The notes: generated by a model from the sequence alone, not told the origin. Positions 50,133-59,899 are shown, counted from the first letter of the stretch. The stretch is DNA of 64,000 nucleotides from Franconibacter pulveris DSM 19144 (GCA_000621185.1 JHYZ01000013.1:1-64000), one strand, 5' to 3'. Translations and numbers: made by a program.

Positions 50133-50534
50133 ATGAAAATAGAAATTATCAATTTCCCTAAGCATGGTGATGAGCGAGGCGCGTTAGTTGTTCTGGAAGA
50201 ACAAAAAAGTGTTCCTTTTGATGTAAAACGAATTTATTACATGTTCGATACAAAAAAGGATGTCAGACGCGGTTTTCATGCTCATAAAAAATTACGTCAG
50301 CTCGCCATACCTGTACAAGGTCATTGCAAATTTTTGCTTGATGATGGTAAAGAATCTATTGAAATTTTAGTAGATAATCCCACTCAAGGGCTGATGATAG
50401 AACCTATGATCTGGCATGAAATGTTTGATTATTCCGAAAACTGTGTACTCATGGTATTGGCGGATGATTATTACGATGAAAGTGATTATATTCGCAACTA
50501 TGAGGAATTCAAACAGCGAGTAACAAATGGATAA
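50133..50534 (+). CDS. fdtA: dTDP-4-keto-6-deoxyglucose 3,4-ketoisomerase FdtA
   Basis: A cupin-fold ketoisomerase of 133 residues that moves the keto group from C4 to C3 so that FdtB can add an amino group. Catalytic histidines are expected at His49 and His51 (GFHAHKKLRQ), and the C-terminal block YYDESDYIRNYEEF is typical. Positions 15-16 are Arg-Gly (DERGAL), which I recall as the FdtA (galacto, Fuc3N) rather than QdtA (gluco, Qui3N) state. It overlaps the next gene by 8 bp. Confidence 0.9.
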   Translation: MKIEIINFPKHGDERGALVVLEEQKSVPFDVKRIYYMFDTKKDVRRGFHAHKKLRQLAIPVQGHCKFLLDDGKESIEILVDNPTQGLMIEPMIWHEMFDYSENCVLMVLADDYYDESDYIRNYEEFKQRVTNG

Positions 50535-51060
50535 TTTAAAGTCAAAAACTATTCACTTACGTTTTGCTGACGCTTCTGATGCCGAATTCATCTATTCACT
50601 CAGAATAAATGATTCGTTGAATCAGCATATTTCAAAGGTTTCAGGCTCTGCAGAAACGCAAAAGGAATGGCTGCAGGAATACAAAAAGCGTGAGCTTCTT
50701 AATGAAGAGTTTTACTTTATTATCGAAAAAAATGAAGGGAATTGCGAAGTTGGCACAGTTAGAATCTACGGTTTGACTAACGATAAGCGATTTTGTTGGG
50801 GTAGTTGGATACTGAATGAACATAAAACAAAAAGTGCTGCTATAGAGAGCGCCTGCCTCGTTTACAAATTTGCTTTTGAAGATAAACAGTTTAAGTCATC
50901 TTATTTTCAGGTCGATAAAAAAAATGTGGGTGTGATTTCTTTTCATTTAAAAACAGGCGCTAAGATTGTATCTGAAGATGATATAAATTTTAACTTCATT
51001 TTTGAATATGAAGACTACATAGAGCTTAAAAATAAATATTACAAATATTTAGAGGCATAA
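50527..51060 (+). CDS. GNAT-family N-acyltransferase (3-amino sugar, predicted)
   Basis: A 177-residue protein with the RimJ/RimL-type GNAT layout: N-terminal [19 protein letters not shown], central strands ([20 protein letters not shown]) and an acetyl-CoA region around residues 98-115. Placed between fdtA and fdtB, it is most likely the enzyme that acylates the C3 amino group of dTDP-Fuc3N or dTDP-Qui3N. The biochemically studied FdtC/QdtC enzymes are left-handed beta-helix proteins, so this is a different fold for the step, similar in principle to WecD of enterobacterial common antigen. The acyl group is unknown. Confidence 0.75.
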   Translation: MDNLKSKTIHLRFADASDAEFIYSLRINDSLNQHISKVSGSAETQKEWLQEYKKRELLNEEFYFIIEKNEGNCEVGTVRIYGLTNDKRFCWGSWILNEHKTKSAAIESACLVYKFAFEDKQFKSSYFQVDKKNVGVISFHLKTGAKIVSEDDINFNFIFEYEDYIELKNKYYKYLEA

Positions 51061-51064
51061 TGAC

Positions 51065-52171
51065 ATGGTGACTTTTTTAAATCTAAAAAAAATAAATGAG
51101 CAATATCAGAGTGAAATATTGCTGGCATGCGAACGCGTAATTAAATCTGGCTGGTATATTCTGGGCGAAGAAGTCAAAAACTTCGAGAAACAATTCGCTG
51201 AATATTGTGGCGTAAGACATTGTATCAGTGTTGCGAACGGCCTTGACGCACTGAATCTTGTATTACGGGCTTGGATCGAAACAGGCCAGCTCAAAAAAGG
51301 TGATGAGGTTATTGTTCAAGCCAATACATACATTGCCTCCATACTTGCAATTACTGAAAATGAACTTGTTCCTGTTTTGGTTGAGCCGGACCCCCAAACG
51401 TATAACCTTTCAGCCAAAACAGTAAAACAGGCTATCACAGAAAAAACCAAGGCTATTCTGCCGGTTCATCTGTACGGCCAGATCTCTCCAATGGATGAGA
51501 TTATGGAAATAGCAGACAAGCATAATTTGCTTGTGTTGGAGGATTGCGCTCAATCGCACGGAGCTGAGCTTAAGAATAAAAAAGCAGGGAGTTGGGGAGA
51601 CGCGGCTGCTTTCAGTTTCTATCCAGGCAAAAATCTAGGCGCGCTAGGCGATGCGGGAGCTATTACTACTAATGATGATAATCTGGCTGATGTTCTCAAA
51701 GCTCTCCGAAACTATGGTTCCCACGTAAAATATCAAAATAGATATAAAGGTGTGAATAGCCGTCTCGATGAGATGCAGGCAGCTATATTGAATGTTAAAT
51801 TAAAATATCTTGATAAAGAGAATGAAATCAGAAGAGCGATCGCTCAGAAGTATACAGGTGGAATTGAAAATAGCCATATAAATTTGCCTGTTGTCGCTCA
51901 AGGAAAGGATTCTCATGCCTGGCATCTTTATGTTATCCGCACAACAGAAAGAGAGAATTTGCAATCTTATTTAATGGAAAAAGGTATTCAAACTCTTATC
52001 CATTATCCGCTCGCTCCACACCATCAGATTGCATATAAAGAATATAATCATATCCATTTGCCGCTCACAGAATGTATCCATAAAGAAGTTTTATCATTAC
52101 CTATGGATCCAACAATGAGCTCTAAAGATGTCGATGCTGTTATTGAAGCGGTTAATGGATGGAAAAGTTGA
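51065..52171 (+). CDS. fdtB: dTDP-3-keto-6-deoxyhexose 3-aminotransferase FdtB
   Basis: A PLP-dependent sugar aminotransferase of the DegT/DnrJ/EryC1/StrS family with 368 residues. It has the cofactor-binding [14 protein letters not shown] and [12 protein letters not shown] segments and the internal aldimine Lys189 in [16 protein letters not shown]. It aminates C3 of the FdtA product to give dTDP-Fuc3N (or Qui3N). Its last 13 bp overlap the wzx start in another frame. Confidence 0.92.
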   Translation: MVTFLNLKKINEQYQSEILLACERVIKSGWYILGEEVKNFEKQFAEYCGVRHCISVANGLDALNLVLRAWIETGQLKKGDEVIVQANTYIASILAITENELVPVLVEPDPQTYNLSAKTVKQAITEKTKAILPVHLYGQISPMDEIMEIADKHNLLVLEDCAQSHGAELKNKKAGSWGDAAAFSFYPGKNLGALGDAGAITTNDDNLADVLKALRNYGSHVKYQNRYKGVNSRLDEMQAAILNVKLKYLDKENEIRRAIAQKYTGGIENSHINLPVVAQGKDSHAWHLYVIRTTERENLQSYLMEKGIQTLIHYPLAPHHQIAYKEYNHIHLPLTECIHKEVLSLPMDPTMSSKDVDAVIEAVNGWKS

Positions 52172-53445
52172 ATTTTGCAAAAGTTACAATCCTTAGCGGG
52201 ATTGTAACTTGTTTGCGTTTAGTTTGCGGACTGCTTATTTCAAAAGTTGTTGCAATTTATACAGGCCCAGCTGGAATTGCTAACCTTGGGCAACTACAGA
52301 ACTTTGTCACCTTTGTTAATGGATTCATTTCTTCCCAAGTCTCTCAAGGAGTAAATCGTTATTCTGCTGAGAATAAAAACGATTACTCTAAAGCTCAGCC
52401 TTATTGGCGTGCTTCGGTAAAACTTTCTACGATAGCTTGCTGTTTTATCATTAGCATCGGCGTCTTGTTTTCAGGAAAACTCTCAGCATATCTTTTTCAT
52501 CGGACCGATCTTTACTGGCTGATAATAGTAGCGTTATGCGTGCTTCCATTAAATATTATTAATAATATATTTTTGGGCGTGCTTAATGGGTTAAATGAGT
52601 ATAATAAATTTTTCCTGGCTAATATTTTTGCTATCATATCATCTCTCTTGTCAATGACCGGATTAGTATATTTTTTCGGCCTCAAGGGCGCGTTGATATC
52701 GGCAGCTCTAAATAATGCAGTAGCGGGGACATGGCTTATATTCATTATAATGAAAAGGCCGTGGTTCAAATGGAAATATTGGGTTGGCCAGGTTTCAACA
52801 CATCATATCGCAGAAATGCGTAAATACTTCCTTATGGGAATCATAGGTGCTTTGACAGGCCCAATATCCCTGATTACTGTACGTACGATATTAACAAATG
52901 ATTTTTCATTAGAGGATGCAGGTTACTGGCAGGCTGTGGCAAAAATTTCTGAAGCTTATCTTGCAGTTTTAACAACAGCATTAACGGTATACTATTTCCC
53001 CAAAACAGCCGCAGCTAAATCATACAATGAATATATATCAATATTAAAAACCGGCGCTACCGTTGTTGTTCCTCTTGCTTTGATTATGGCTTTTTCAATT
53101 TTCATTTTAAAAGACATTATTATTAAAGTGTTGTTTACTGCAGATTTTACAAAGGCACGAGATCTTTTTTTATTTCAAAATATTGGTGATTTTTTAAGAA
53201 TATGCAGTTGGCTTTTTGCCACCATTCTCCTGGCTAAAGGTTATTTCAAAATAAATGCCATTCTGGAAATTATTTTTTCAATAATGTTCCCGGTTTTAGT
53301 TAAAATCTTTGTTAGCCATTTCGCATTGGAAGGTGTAAGCATCGCTTACTGTATAACTTATTCATTGTATTTTATAGTGACAGCGTGCATTTATTATTGG
53401 CATCTAAAAACTAAGGTGACTCATATTAATGATTGTATCCAGTAA
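52159..53445 (+). CDS. wzx: O-antigen flippase Wzx (WzxE-like)
   Basis: A polytopic flippase of 428 residues with about twelve hydrophobic helices. Segments such as [29 protein letters not shown] and the C-terminal [15 protein letters not shown] resemble WzxE, the flippase of enterobacterial common antigen, more than WzxC or WzxB. It should translocate the undecaprenyl-linked O unit. The gene is strongly AT-rich. It overlaps fdtB by 13 bp and the next glycosyltransferase by 17 bp. Confidence 0.88.
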   Translation: MEKLNFAKVTILSGIVTCLRLVCGLLISKVVAIYTGPAGIANLGQLQNFVTFVNGFISSQVSQGVNRYSAENKNDYSKAQPYWRASVKLSTIACCFIISIGVLFSGKLSAYLFHRTDLYWLIIVALCVLPLNIINNIFLGVLNGLNEYNKFFLANIFAIISSLLSMTGLVYFFGLKGALISAALNNAVAGTWLIFIIMKRPWFKWKYWVGQVSTHHIAEMRKYFLMGIIGALTGPISLITVRTILTNDFSLEDAGYWQAVAKISEAYLAVLTTALTVYYFPKTAAAKSYNEYISILKTGATVVVPLALIMAFSIFILKDIIIKVLFTADFTKARDLFLFQNIGDFLRICSWLFATILLAKGYFKINAILEIIFSIMFPVLVKIFVSHFALEGVSIAYCITYSLYFIVTACIYYWHLKTKVTHINDCIQ

Positions 53446-54421
53446 TGGCTTGAGTGTTATTGTACCTGCCTATAATGAAGAAAAAAATATACTTAAAATA
53501 CTGCAAAATCTGAATGAGCAAACGCTGAGTGGATTTGAAGTGGTGGTTATAGACGATGGCTCACAGGATAATACCGCCTCCATAGTAAAAAATTATACCT
53601 CTTCAAAATACAAATTAACTCTAGTGCAGCAGCAAAATATGGGCGCGGCTCAGGCAAGAGAGAAGGCAATCAATGCGGCGACAAGTACTTATATCGCATT
53701 CGTTGACTGTGATGATGCGCTCAGCGCCGATGCGCTGGAACAAGCAATAAAGCCGATGCTTGAAAATGATGATATAGGGATATCATTATTTGAGCTTATA
53801 CATACTAAATCGCACGCTGATCTTAATCGAACTTCATTTAAATATTATACGGATTCGACATTGATCAAAGGCGAGGATGCATTAACTCACTGTATATCTT
53901 CATGGGGGTTACACGGCTTTGGGATTTATAAGAAAAAAATCCTGACTGAAGCGTATAATACTTATTACAAATATAATAAAGACAGAATTAATTATATTAA
54001 TAATGACGAAATAATTTCACGAATTTGTTTTGGTATGGCCAGATTGATTTTTTTATCTTCTGGAAAATATTATTTTATCCATAATCTTGAGTCGACAACC
54101 AGGAAAGTAAATATTAATTATTACAAAGTGATTAATAACGCTTGTTATCTTAAAGGTTATTTGGCTGCAGAGAAAAAGTCAGGAAGTTTTGACTATATAA
54201 GTGAAGCCTACAAATTACTTGTCAGTACTGTCTGGGGTGTATCGGTTCGCTATATTAGATGGAGACATCTTTTCAACAAGGAGGTTAAAGCAGAATGGCG
54301 CAAGGCTATTAAAAAAGCGGTTGACGATTTACGGTTGGACAATATTAATCACAGTGTTCGTTTAAATAAAAAATCTACTGTGCAATTATTTATAATTTAT
54401 TATTTACTTGTGAGAATATGA
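53429..54421 (+). CDS. Family GT2 glycosyltransferase (O-antigen)
   Basis: A 330-residue GT-A glycosyltransferase: LSVIVPAYNEEKNI at the N-terminus, VVVIDDGSQDNT, and the metal-binding FVDCDD (about 91-96). The C-terminal 200 residues are basic and poorly conserved, as usual for O-unit transferases. AAGGTGA precedes the ATG, which lies inside the end of wzx. The donor and linkage cannot be told from sequence. The stop overlaps the next start (ATGA). Confidence 0.85.
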   Translation: MIVSSNGLSVIVPAYNEEKNILKILQNLNEQTLSGFEVVVIDDGSQDNTASIVKNYTSSKYKLTLVQQQNMGAAQAREKAINAATSTYIAFVDCDDALSADALEQAIKPMLENDDIGISLFELIHTKSHADLNRTSFKYYTDSTLIKGEDALTHCISSWGLHGFGIYKKKILTEAYNTYYKYNKDRINYINNDEIISRICFGMARLIFLSSGKYYFIHNLESTTRKVNINYYKVINNACYLKGYLAAEKKSGSFDYISEAYKLLVSTVWGVSVRYIRWRHLFNKEVKAEWRKAIKKAVDDLRLDNINHSVRLNKKSTVQLFIIYYLLVRI

Positions 54422-55308
54422 ATAAACCGCTTGTAACGATTGTTGTTGCGTCTTTTAATGCAGAGAAATATATCTTAGAAACGCTAGAGTCATGCATTAA
54501 TCAGACCTATCAGAACATTGAAATTATTATTGTTGATGACTGTTCAAACGATAACAGTGTGCAGATAATAGAACAATGGTGCGATGAAAAGAAAATTAGT
54601 CATCCTTCGATTCCTTGTTCTTTAGTGAAAAGTGAAAGGAATAGTGGTATCCCTGCAAATTTGAATAATAGCCTGCCCTTAATAAAAGGTAAGTGGATAA
54701 AGTGTATCGGGTCAGACGATATTCTTCTACCCGAGGCAATTTCTGAGTTCATTAAACGCCTAAACTTATATGCGCACTGGGATAATATTGGAGCGGTATT
54801 TACCTATTTCGAAACTTTTGGTGCAAACGTAAAGAAATCCAGTCGCTATCCTTTATCCTGGACTCGCGACATATGCAAAATGCGAGCATCGTGGTTAAAA
54901 CGGCAACTTGCCATGCTCCATTTTAATAATGTCGCCCCCTGCGCTTTTATTAATAGAAGTCATTTCGATGGATTTGATACTTCCTATAGATTACTTGAAG
55001 ATCTTCCTTTATGGCTAAAATTAATTGAGAAGAATGCAGTTACATTATTTTTTGATTATACAACAGTGTTATATCGATTACATGATTCGCAGATTACCTC
55101 TTTAGCTAACCCAAAAGTAAATAACGTTCTGATTAATGATTTAAAACATCTGAATGAATTTCGCTTAATGCGGAAGCATTACTTAGCTTATTTACACCAC
55201 AAGTTTAATCTACATTGCTCACTAAAAAGAACAGCTTTTTATAGGTATTTGAAAACAATAAATCCTTTTAATCTGGTTATTCGTTTGTATGAGAGCTTAA
55301 AGCAATAA
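54418..55308 (+). CDS. Family GT2 glycosyltransferase (O-antigen)
   Basis: A 296-residue GT2 enzyme with LVTIVVASFNAEKYI, IIIVDDCSNDNS, and a GSDD metal-binding motif at about residue 99-102. The segment LEDLPLWLKLIEKN is the ED-type catalytic region found in this family. It is one of four glycosyltransferases in the island. The specificity is unknown. The wzy gene follows after 1 bp. Confidence 0.85.
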   Translation: MNKPLVTIVVASFNAEKYILETLESCINQTYQNIEIIIVDDCSNDNSVQIIEQWCDEKKISHPSIPCSLVKSERNSGIPANLNNSLPLIKGKWIKCIGSDDILLPEAISEFIKRLNLYAHWDNIGAVFTYFETFGANVKKSSRYPLSWTRDICKMRASWLKRQLAMLHFNNVAPCAFINRSHFDGFDTSYRLLEDLPLWLKLIEKNAVTLFFDYTTVLYRLHDSQITSLANPKVNNVLINDLKHLNEFRLMRKHYLAYLHHKFNLHCSLKRTAFYRYLKTINPFNLVIRLYESLKQ

Positions 55309-55309
55309 T

Positions 55310-56464
55310 ATGTTTATATTACTTCTTACATCGCCATTGCTATTATTATCTCTGATCTGGAATAAGTTCGCTTTTAGTTCGCAAACAATTCTTCGGTTTC
55401 TATTTGTCATTCTATTTAGTCTGTTTTTTACATCGTATTACTTAAATGGAATGGACTGGAGCATTTATTATTTAAAATTCATTGATGAAGGTGATCCGTA
55501 TTCATCTTTTGAATTCGGTTTTGTTCTTTTTTTTCAAGGAATTTTACTTTTAACAAATAATAACTATGGTTTAGCCATACTCCTGTTTTATTTGATTACT
55601 TTTAGCATTCTTTGCCTCATTATAAAGAGATTCAAAACGAACGAACCGCTTTTTTGGGCATGTTTATTTTTGATATTTGGTTATAACTTGATATTGGAGC
55701 AACTTCGTCAATTCATAGCATGTATTATCATTTTTTATGCATTGCTCAAATATAATAATGACGGAAAAATAAATTGGTTGATTTTTTGGATTTTTCTCGC
55801 GGCTTGCTTTCATGTATCTTCACTGATTGTTTTCCCCGCTATAGCTTTGGCATCATTCCGTAATGTCACGACTTTTACCCTGCTGACGCTAGTTTCGATT
55901 GTAGGTTTTATAGGGTTCTTCTTTACCGGAGCTGCTATAGTGACTGCATTGGCGAATGCCAATCTTGCCTTTACAAAAATTGCGTATTATCTCCAGCAAA
56001 ACCCTATTAGCCTAAGTTTTGGCTGGTTAAATATCCTTGACTTAATATTCGTCCTATTTTATTTCATCTATCGTGCAAGTATTGATCGTGTTGCGTCAGT
56101 GAGATTATTAACACGGCTAATTTTCGTAGGGGCAACCATTCACTTATTTAGTGGTTCAATTACTTTCCTTGCAAGGGTTTGTTTCTTTTTCTATTTTATT
56201 GCTATTTATGTATTTTGCGTAGTACCAAAAGGAGAATCTACAAGATTATTCTCTATTAGAAGCTACAATACACTCATATTGGCATTATTCTTTTCAGGCA
56301 TGTTGACCCTAAACTTTATTTCTTACTTTAGAAATGAGCAGGCGCCTGTACAATTTAGTAATATGACTTTCAGATTGCTATCCTTTTTTGAGGATGATTA
56401 TGTCCGGAAACTTGCAAATGATAAGTATTATGATGCCACGCAGGATATGAATAACATTTTATGA
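55310..56464 (+). CDS. wzy: O-antigen polymerase Wzy (EpsG-type)
   Basis: A 384-residue protein with about ten hydrophobic helices. The residues GMDWSIYY and the later EFGFVLFF and LEQLRQFIACIIIFYAL followed by ACFHVSSLIVFPAI match the EpsG-type polymerase pattern. It should link flipped O units at the periplasmic face of the inner membrane. It is among the most AT-rich genes of the window. Its stop overlaps the next gene by 4 bp. Confidence 0.85.
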   Translation: MFILLLTSPLLLLSLIWNKFAFSSQTILRFLFVILFSLFFTSYYLNGMDWSIYYLKFIDEGDPYSSFEFGFVLFFQGILLLTNNNYGLAILLFYLITFSILCLIIKRFKTNEPLFWACLFLIFGYNLILEQLRQFIACIIIFYALLKYNNDGKINWLIFWIFLAACFHVSSLIVFPAIALASFRNVTTFTLLTLVSIVGFIGFFFTGAAIVTALANANLAFTKIAYYLQQNPISLSFGWLNILDLIFVLFYFIYRASIDRVASVRLLTRLIFVGATIHLFSGSITFLARVCFFFYFIAIYVFCVVPKGESTRLFSIRSYNTLILALFFSGMLTLNFISYFRNEQAPVQFSNMTFRLLSFFEDDYVRKLANDKYYDATQDMNNIL

Positions 56465-57558
56465 AAAAAAAAGTATTATTTGTTATCACCGGCCTTGGTC
56501 TGGGCGGTGCCGAAAAGCAACTATGTCTACTTGCTGATAAGTTAGTTCAACGCAATTACGACGTGGCTATAGTTGCTCTTAACGGTGAAATAGAAGTAAC
56601 CCCTAAGAGTAACGAGGTTAAGCTTATCAATTTACGAATGCAAAAGAATCCATTGGGTTTGCTAAACGCCGTACTGCGCCTCGCTAAGATTATTAAAGAT
56701 TTTAAGCCGCAGATCGTGCATGGGCATATGTTCCACGCAAATATTATTGCAAGGCTGGCCAGACTGGTCGCACCGGGAAATTATAAACTAGTCTGTACCG
56801 CGCATAGCAAAAATGAAGGTGGAAAGGTTCGGATGTTGGCTTACAGGGTTACCGACTGCCTGTGTGACATAACTACGAATGTCAGCGATGAAGCACTTAC
56901 TGATTTTATTAAAAAAAATGCTTTTCGAAAATATAAATCACGAGTGGTTTATAACGGCATCGATACGGATTTATTCAAATATGATGAAAATATAAGAAAC
57001 GAATTGCGTAAGCAGCTCAATATCAATGATAACTGTTTTCTTATATTAGCTGTAGGGAGACTTACAGAGGCGAAAGATTATCCTAATTTGTTAAGCGCAA
57101 TGCAAAAATTGCCTGATAATTACAAGCTCGTCATTATAGGAGAAGGAGAAGCCAGACATCAAGTTGAACGGAATATTATTGATCTGCAACTTCAGAGCGC
57201 TGTCATGCTACTCGGCAGAATAATGGATGTTGCTCGATATTATTCAGCATGTGATATCTATGTTTCTTCATCGCAGTGGGAAGGATTTGGTCTGGTTGTT
57301 GCGGAAGCAATGTCTTGTGAACGTCTTGTCGTCGCTACTAACGCTGGCGGAGTTGCTGAAGTTGTCGGCGATAAACGTTTTATTGTACCAATTTCGGATG
57401 CAAATGCGTTGGCTAGCAAAATAATTGAAGTGACGAACTCTGATGCGAATACTAAAACAAAAATTATGCAGCGAAACCGAAATCACATTGTCGATACCTT
57501 TTCTATCGATTCCATTGTTAATAATTGGCTGGATATATATTCACTTAAGCAGGTTTGA
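56461..57558 (+). CDS. Family GT4 glycosyltransferase (O-antigen)
   Basis: A retaining GT-B enzyme of 365 residues. The N-terminal domain begins KKVLFVITGLGLGGAEKQ (the glycine loop of the GT4 family), and VVYNGIDTDLF and AVGRLTEAKDYPNLL open the donor domain. The EX7E motif is in WEGFGLVVAEAMSCERLVVAT. It starts inside the wzy stop. The donor is unknown. Confidence 0.88.
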   Translation: MKKKVLFVITGLGLGGAEKQLCLLADKLVQRNYDVAIVALNGEIEVTPKSNEVKLINLRMQKNPLGLLNAVLRLAKIIKDFKPQIVHGHMFHANIIARLARLVAPGNYKLVCTAHSKNEGGKVRMLAYRVTDCLCDITTNVSDEALTDFIKKNAFRKYKSRVVYNGIDTDLFKYDENIRNELRKQLNINDNCFLILAVGRLTEAKDYPNLLSAMQKLPDNYKLVIIGEGEARHQVERNIIDLQLQSAVMLLGRIMDVARYYSACDIYVSSSQWEGFGLVVAEAMSCERLVVATNAGGVAEVVGDKRFIVPISDANALASKIIEVTNSDANTKTKIMQRNRNHIVDTFSIDSIVNNWLDIYSLKQV

Positions 57559-57561
57559 AAT

Positions 57562-58683
57562 ATGCAAGTGCTATTAATTGGTAACCAGACAAGTACCATT
57601 TTGCTTTTCAGAAAGCGTCTTATAGAGAAGTTTATTGAAGAGGGGGCAGTTGTTCATACCTTAACGATGGACAGTGACGTCAATGCATTCAAAAAAATAA
57701 TTGAATTAGGCGCACATCCGGGCTGTTATCGATTTTCACGTTCTGGTATGAATCCTGTCTCGGATGCGATTAATACTATCAGGCTCGCTAAAACAATAAA
57801 AGAAATTAAACCTGATGTCGTTTTTTGCTTTTTTCCCAAGCCTGTTATTTTTGGTACATTGGCAGCACGTCTCGCTGGCGTAAAAAATGTTAATGTGTTA
57901 TTAGAGGGATTAGGGTATTGTTTTACCAAAGGCGCTACTCAGGAAAACTTCAAAAAGAGAGTTGTCAGAAAAATACAAACATTACTCTATAAGTTATCGT
58001 TGCCTTTGACAAGAAAAGTATTGTTTCTTAACAGTGATGATTATAAAGATTTACTAATTGAACATCGTATTCAGGTCAAGTCGACTGAAGTTGTAGGCGG
58101 AATTGGAGTTAATCTTGAACAATACAGTTATGTGCCTGCGCGTACAGATGTCATTCATTTTACTATGGTCTCCAGGCTACTAGTTGAAAAGGGTGTCAGA
58201 GAATACGTTCTCGCTGCTGAGAAAGTAAAACGTCTATATCCTGATGTGCAATTTAGTATTGCAGGGACGTTTGATGATAACCCTGGCGGCATTACTCGTG
58301 AGGAATTTGAAGCCTGGATTAAAAAAGGTGATGTGAATTTCTTAGGTCAGGTATCGGACATTAAAAGTCACTTAATTAATAGCAGCATTTTTGTTCTGCC
58401 CTCTTACCGTGAAGGGGTCCCACGTAGTACACAAGAAGCGATGGCAATAGGAAGACCAATTATTACTACAGACGTGCCGGGTTGTAGAGAAACCGTCATC
58501 GCTGGATACAATGGCTTTTTGATTCCGCCCTGGGATGCAGATGAGCTTGCTAACAAGATGATATCTTTTATTAAGCAACCCGAGCTGATTGTTCAGATGG
58601 GATTGGCAAGCCGTACTATAGCGTTAGAAAAATTTGATGAAGAACAAGCCTGCGATAAATTGATAAACCTTCTTTCTTCATAA
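57562..58683 (+). CDS. Family GT4 glycosyltransferase, PglA-like (predicted GalNAc transferase)
   Basis: A GT-B glycosyltransferase of 373 residues. Its N-terminal half resembles Campylobacter PglA, an alpha-1,3-GalNAc transferase that acts on the first lipid-linked sugar: FSRSGMNPVSDAINTIRLAK, LAARLAGVKNVNVLLEGLGYCF, and GGIGVNLEQY. The donor domain has YREGVPRSTQEAMAIGRPIITT with the EX7E-like glutamates. It is followed by the epimerase gene that could supply UDP-GalNAc. Specificity is inferred, not shown. Confidence 0.85.
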   Translation: MQVLLIGNQTSTILLFRKRLIEKFIEEGAVVHTLTMDSDVNAFKKIIELGAHPGCYRFSRSGMNPVSDAINTIRLAKTIKEIKPDVVFCFFPKPVIFGTLAARLAGVKNVNVLLEGLGYCFTKGATQENFKKRVVRKIQTLLYKLSLPLTRKVLFLNSDDYKDLLIEHRIQVKSTEVVGGIGVNLEQYSYVPARTDVIHFTMVSRLLVEKGVREYVLAAEKVKRLYPDVQFSIAGTFDDNPGGITREEFEAWIKKGDVNFLGQVSDIKSHLINSSIFVLPSYREGVPRSTQEAMAIGRPIITTDVPGCRETVIAGYNGFLIPPWDADELANKMISFIKQPELIVQMGLASRTIALEKFDEEQACDKLINLLSS

Positions 58684-58734
58684 CGAACACTTTCTATGGG
58701 CAAATATAGCTATACTTATTTTTAAGGAATAGAT

Positions 58735-59757
58735 ATGTCAATACTGGTGACGGGCGGTGCCGGTTATATTGGATCACATACAGTATTATGCCTTCTGGAG
58801 CGAGGTTACAATGTTGTGGTTTTAGATAACCTCAGTAATTCTTCATATGAATCTTTACGTCGAGTACAAGCGATCACGCAACGTGATATCGTTTATTATC
58901 AAGGCGATATCACCGATCGAATCTTCCTAGGGAAAATTTTTTCAGAGAATACAATAGAAGCGGTAATCCACTTTGCTGGTTTGAAGTCTGTGAGCGAGTC
59001 GATAAAGTACCCTACTAAGTATTACGAGAATAATGTTATGGGAAGTATTATTCTCCTTGAAGAAATGATGAAGCATGGTATTTATAAGCTGATTTTTAGT
59101 TCATCGGCAACCGTTTACGGTGAACCAGAGCGTATCCCTCTTACAGAAGATTGCAAAACAGGCGGTACTACTAATCCCTATGGTACGTCAAAACTTATGG
59201 TTGAGCAGATTTTATCGGATACAGCCAAAGCGCAACCGCAATTAAACATTACCATTCTTCGGTATTTTAATCCGGCTGGTGCCCATCCTTCTGGTTTAAT
59301 TGGTGAAGATCCAAATGGTATCCCTAACAATTTATTGCCGTATATAAGTCAAGTTGCTATTGGAAAGCTTAAAAAGCTTTCTATATACGGTAATGATTAT
59401 CCCACTCATGATGGAACGGGAGTAAGGGATTATATCCATGTGATGGATCTTGCTGAAGGTCATGTCGCAGCAATTGAAAAAATGAATGCTGATAGCGGAT
59501 GTAACATATATAACCTGGGTACTGGCAAAGGGTATTCGGTTTTAGAGCTGATTTCTGCTTTCGAAGCGCAAAGTAATGTAAGAATTCCCTACACGTTTAC
59601 TGAACGCCGTCCGGGCGATGTCGCTGAGTGCTGGTCCGATTCTTCCCTGGCGCATAAAGCGCTGGCGTGGCGCGCCACAAGAAGTCTGGATGAGATGATG
59701 CGTGATAGCTGGAATTGGCAACAGCAAAACCCTAATGGCTATAAGCCGTTAGTTTGA
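58735..59757 (+). CDS. galE: UDP-hexose/UDP-N-acetylhexosamine 4-epimerase (GalE/Gne type)
   Basis: A GalE-family epimerase of 340 residues with GGAGYIG at 7-13, Ser124 (SSSATVYG) and Tyr149/Lys153 (NPYGTSK), the same numbers as E. coli GalE. At position 299, where E. coli has Tyr, it has Cys (VAECWSD). A small residue here, as in human GALE and the E. coli Y299C variant, opens the site to UDP-GlcNAc and UDP-GalNAc. So it probably functions as gne for the O unit, with or without UDP-Gal activity. The 3' end is richer in G+C than the rest of the gene. Confidence 0.9.
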   Translation: MSILVTGGAGYIGSHTVLCLLERGYNVVVLDNLSNSSYESLRRVQAITQRDIVYYQGDITDRIFLGKIFSENTIEAVIHFAGLKSVSESIKYPTKYYENNVMGSIILLEEMMKHGIYKLIFSSSATVYGEPERIPLTEDCKTGGTTNPYGTSKLMVEQILSDTAKAQPQLNITILRYFNPAGAHPSGLIGEDPNGIPNNLLPYISQVAIGKLKKLSIYGNDYPTHDGTGVRDYIHVMDLAEGHVAAIEKMNADSGCNIYNLGTGKGYSVLELISAFEAQSNVRIPYTFTERRPGDVAECWSDSSLAHKALAWRATRSLDEMMRDSWNWQQQNPNGYKPLV

Positions 59758-59899
59758 TCCGCATTTGTTTGTAAGCAATTATTGTTGAAGACGTAATCCT
59801 CAGACGAAAGGCTCCCACATTTATCCATCCTGAGTTAACATCGTAGCTACATTTACCTGCGTGATGATTCGCAGTGACCACACCTGACAGGAGTATGTA
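59758..59899 (+). promoter_or_regulatory. galE-gnd spacer (gnd leader)
   Basis: A 142-bp spacer with the gnd ribosome site (CAGGAG) just before the ATG. No intrinsic terminator is visible after galE, so O-antigen transcripts may run into gnd. I could not assign the gnd promoter hexamers with confidence. Confidence 0.5.

Noticed and set aside
52159-53445. Insertion sequence or prophage remnant as the source of the AT-rich block
   Set aside because: No transposase, integrase, terminal repeats or phage genes are seen. All frames in the block fit O-antigen synthesis.
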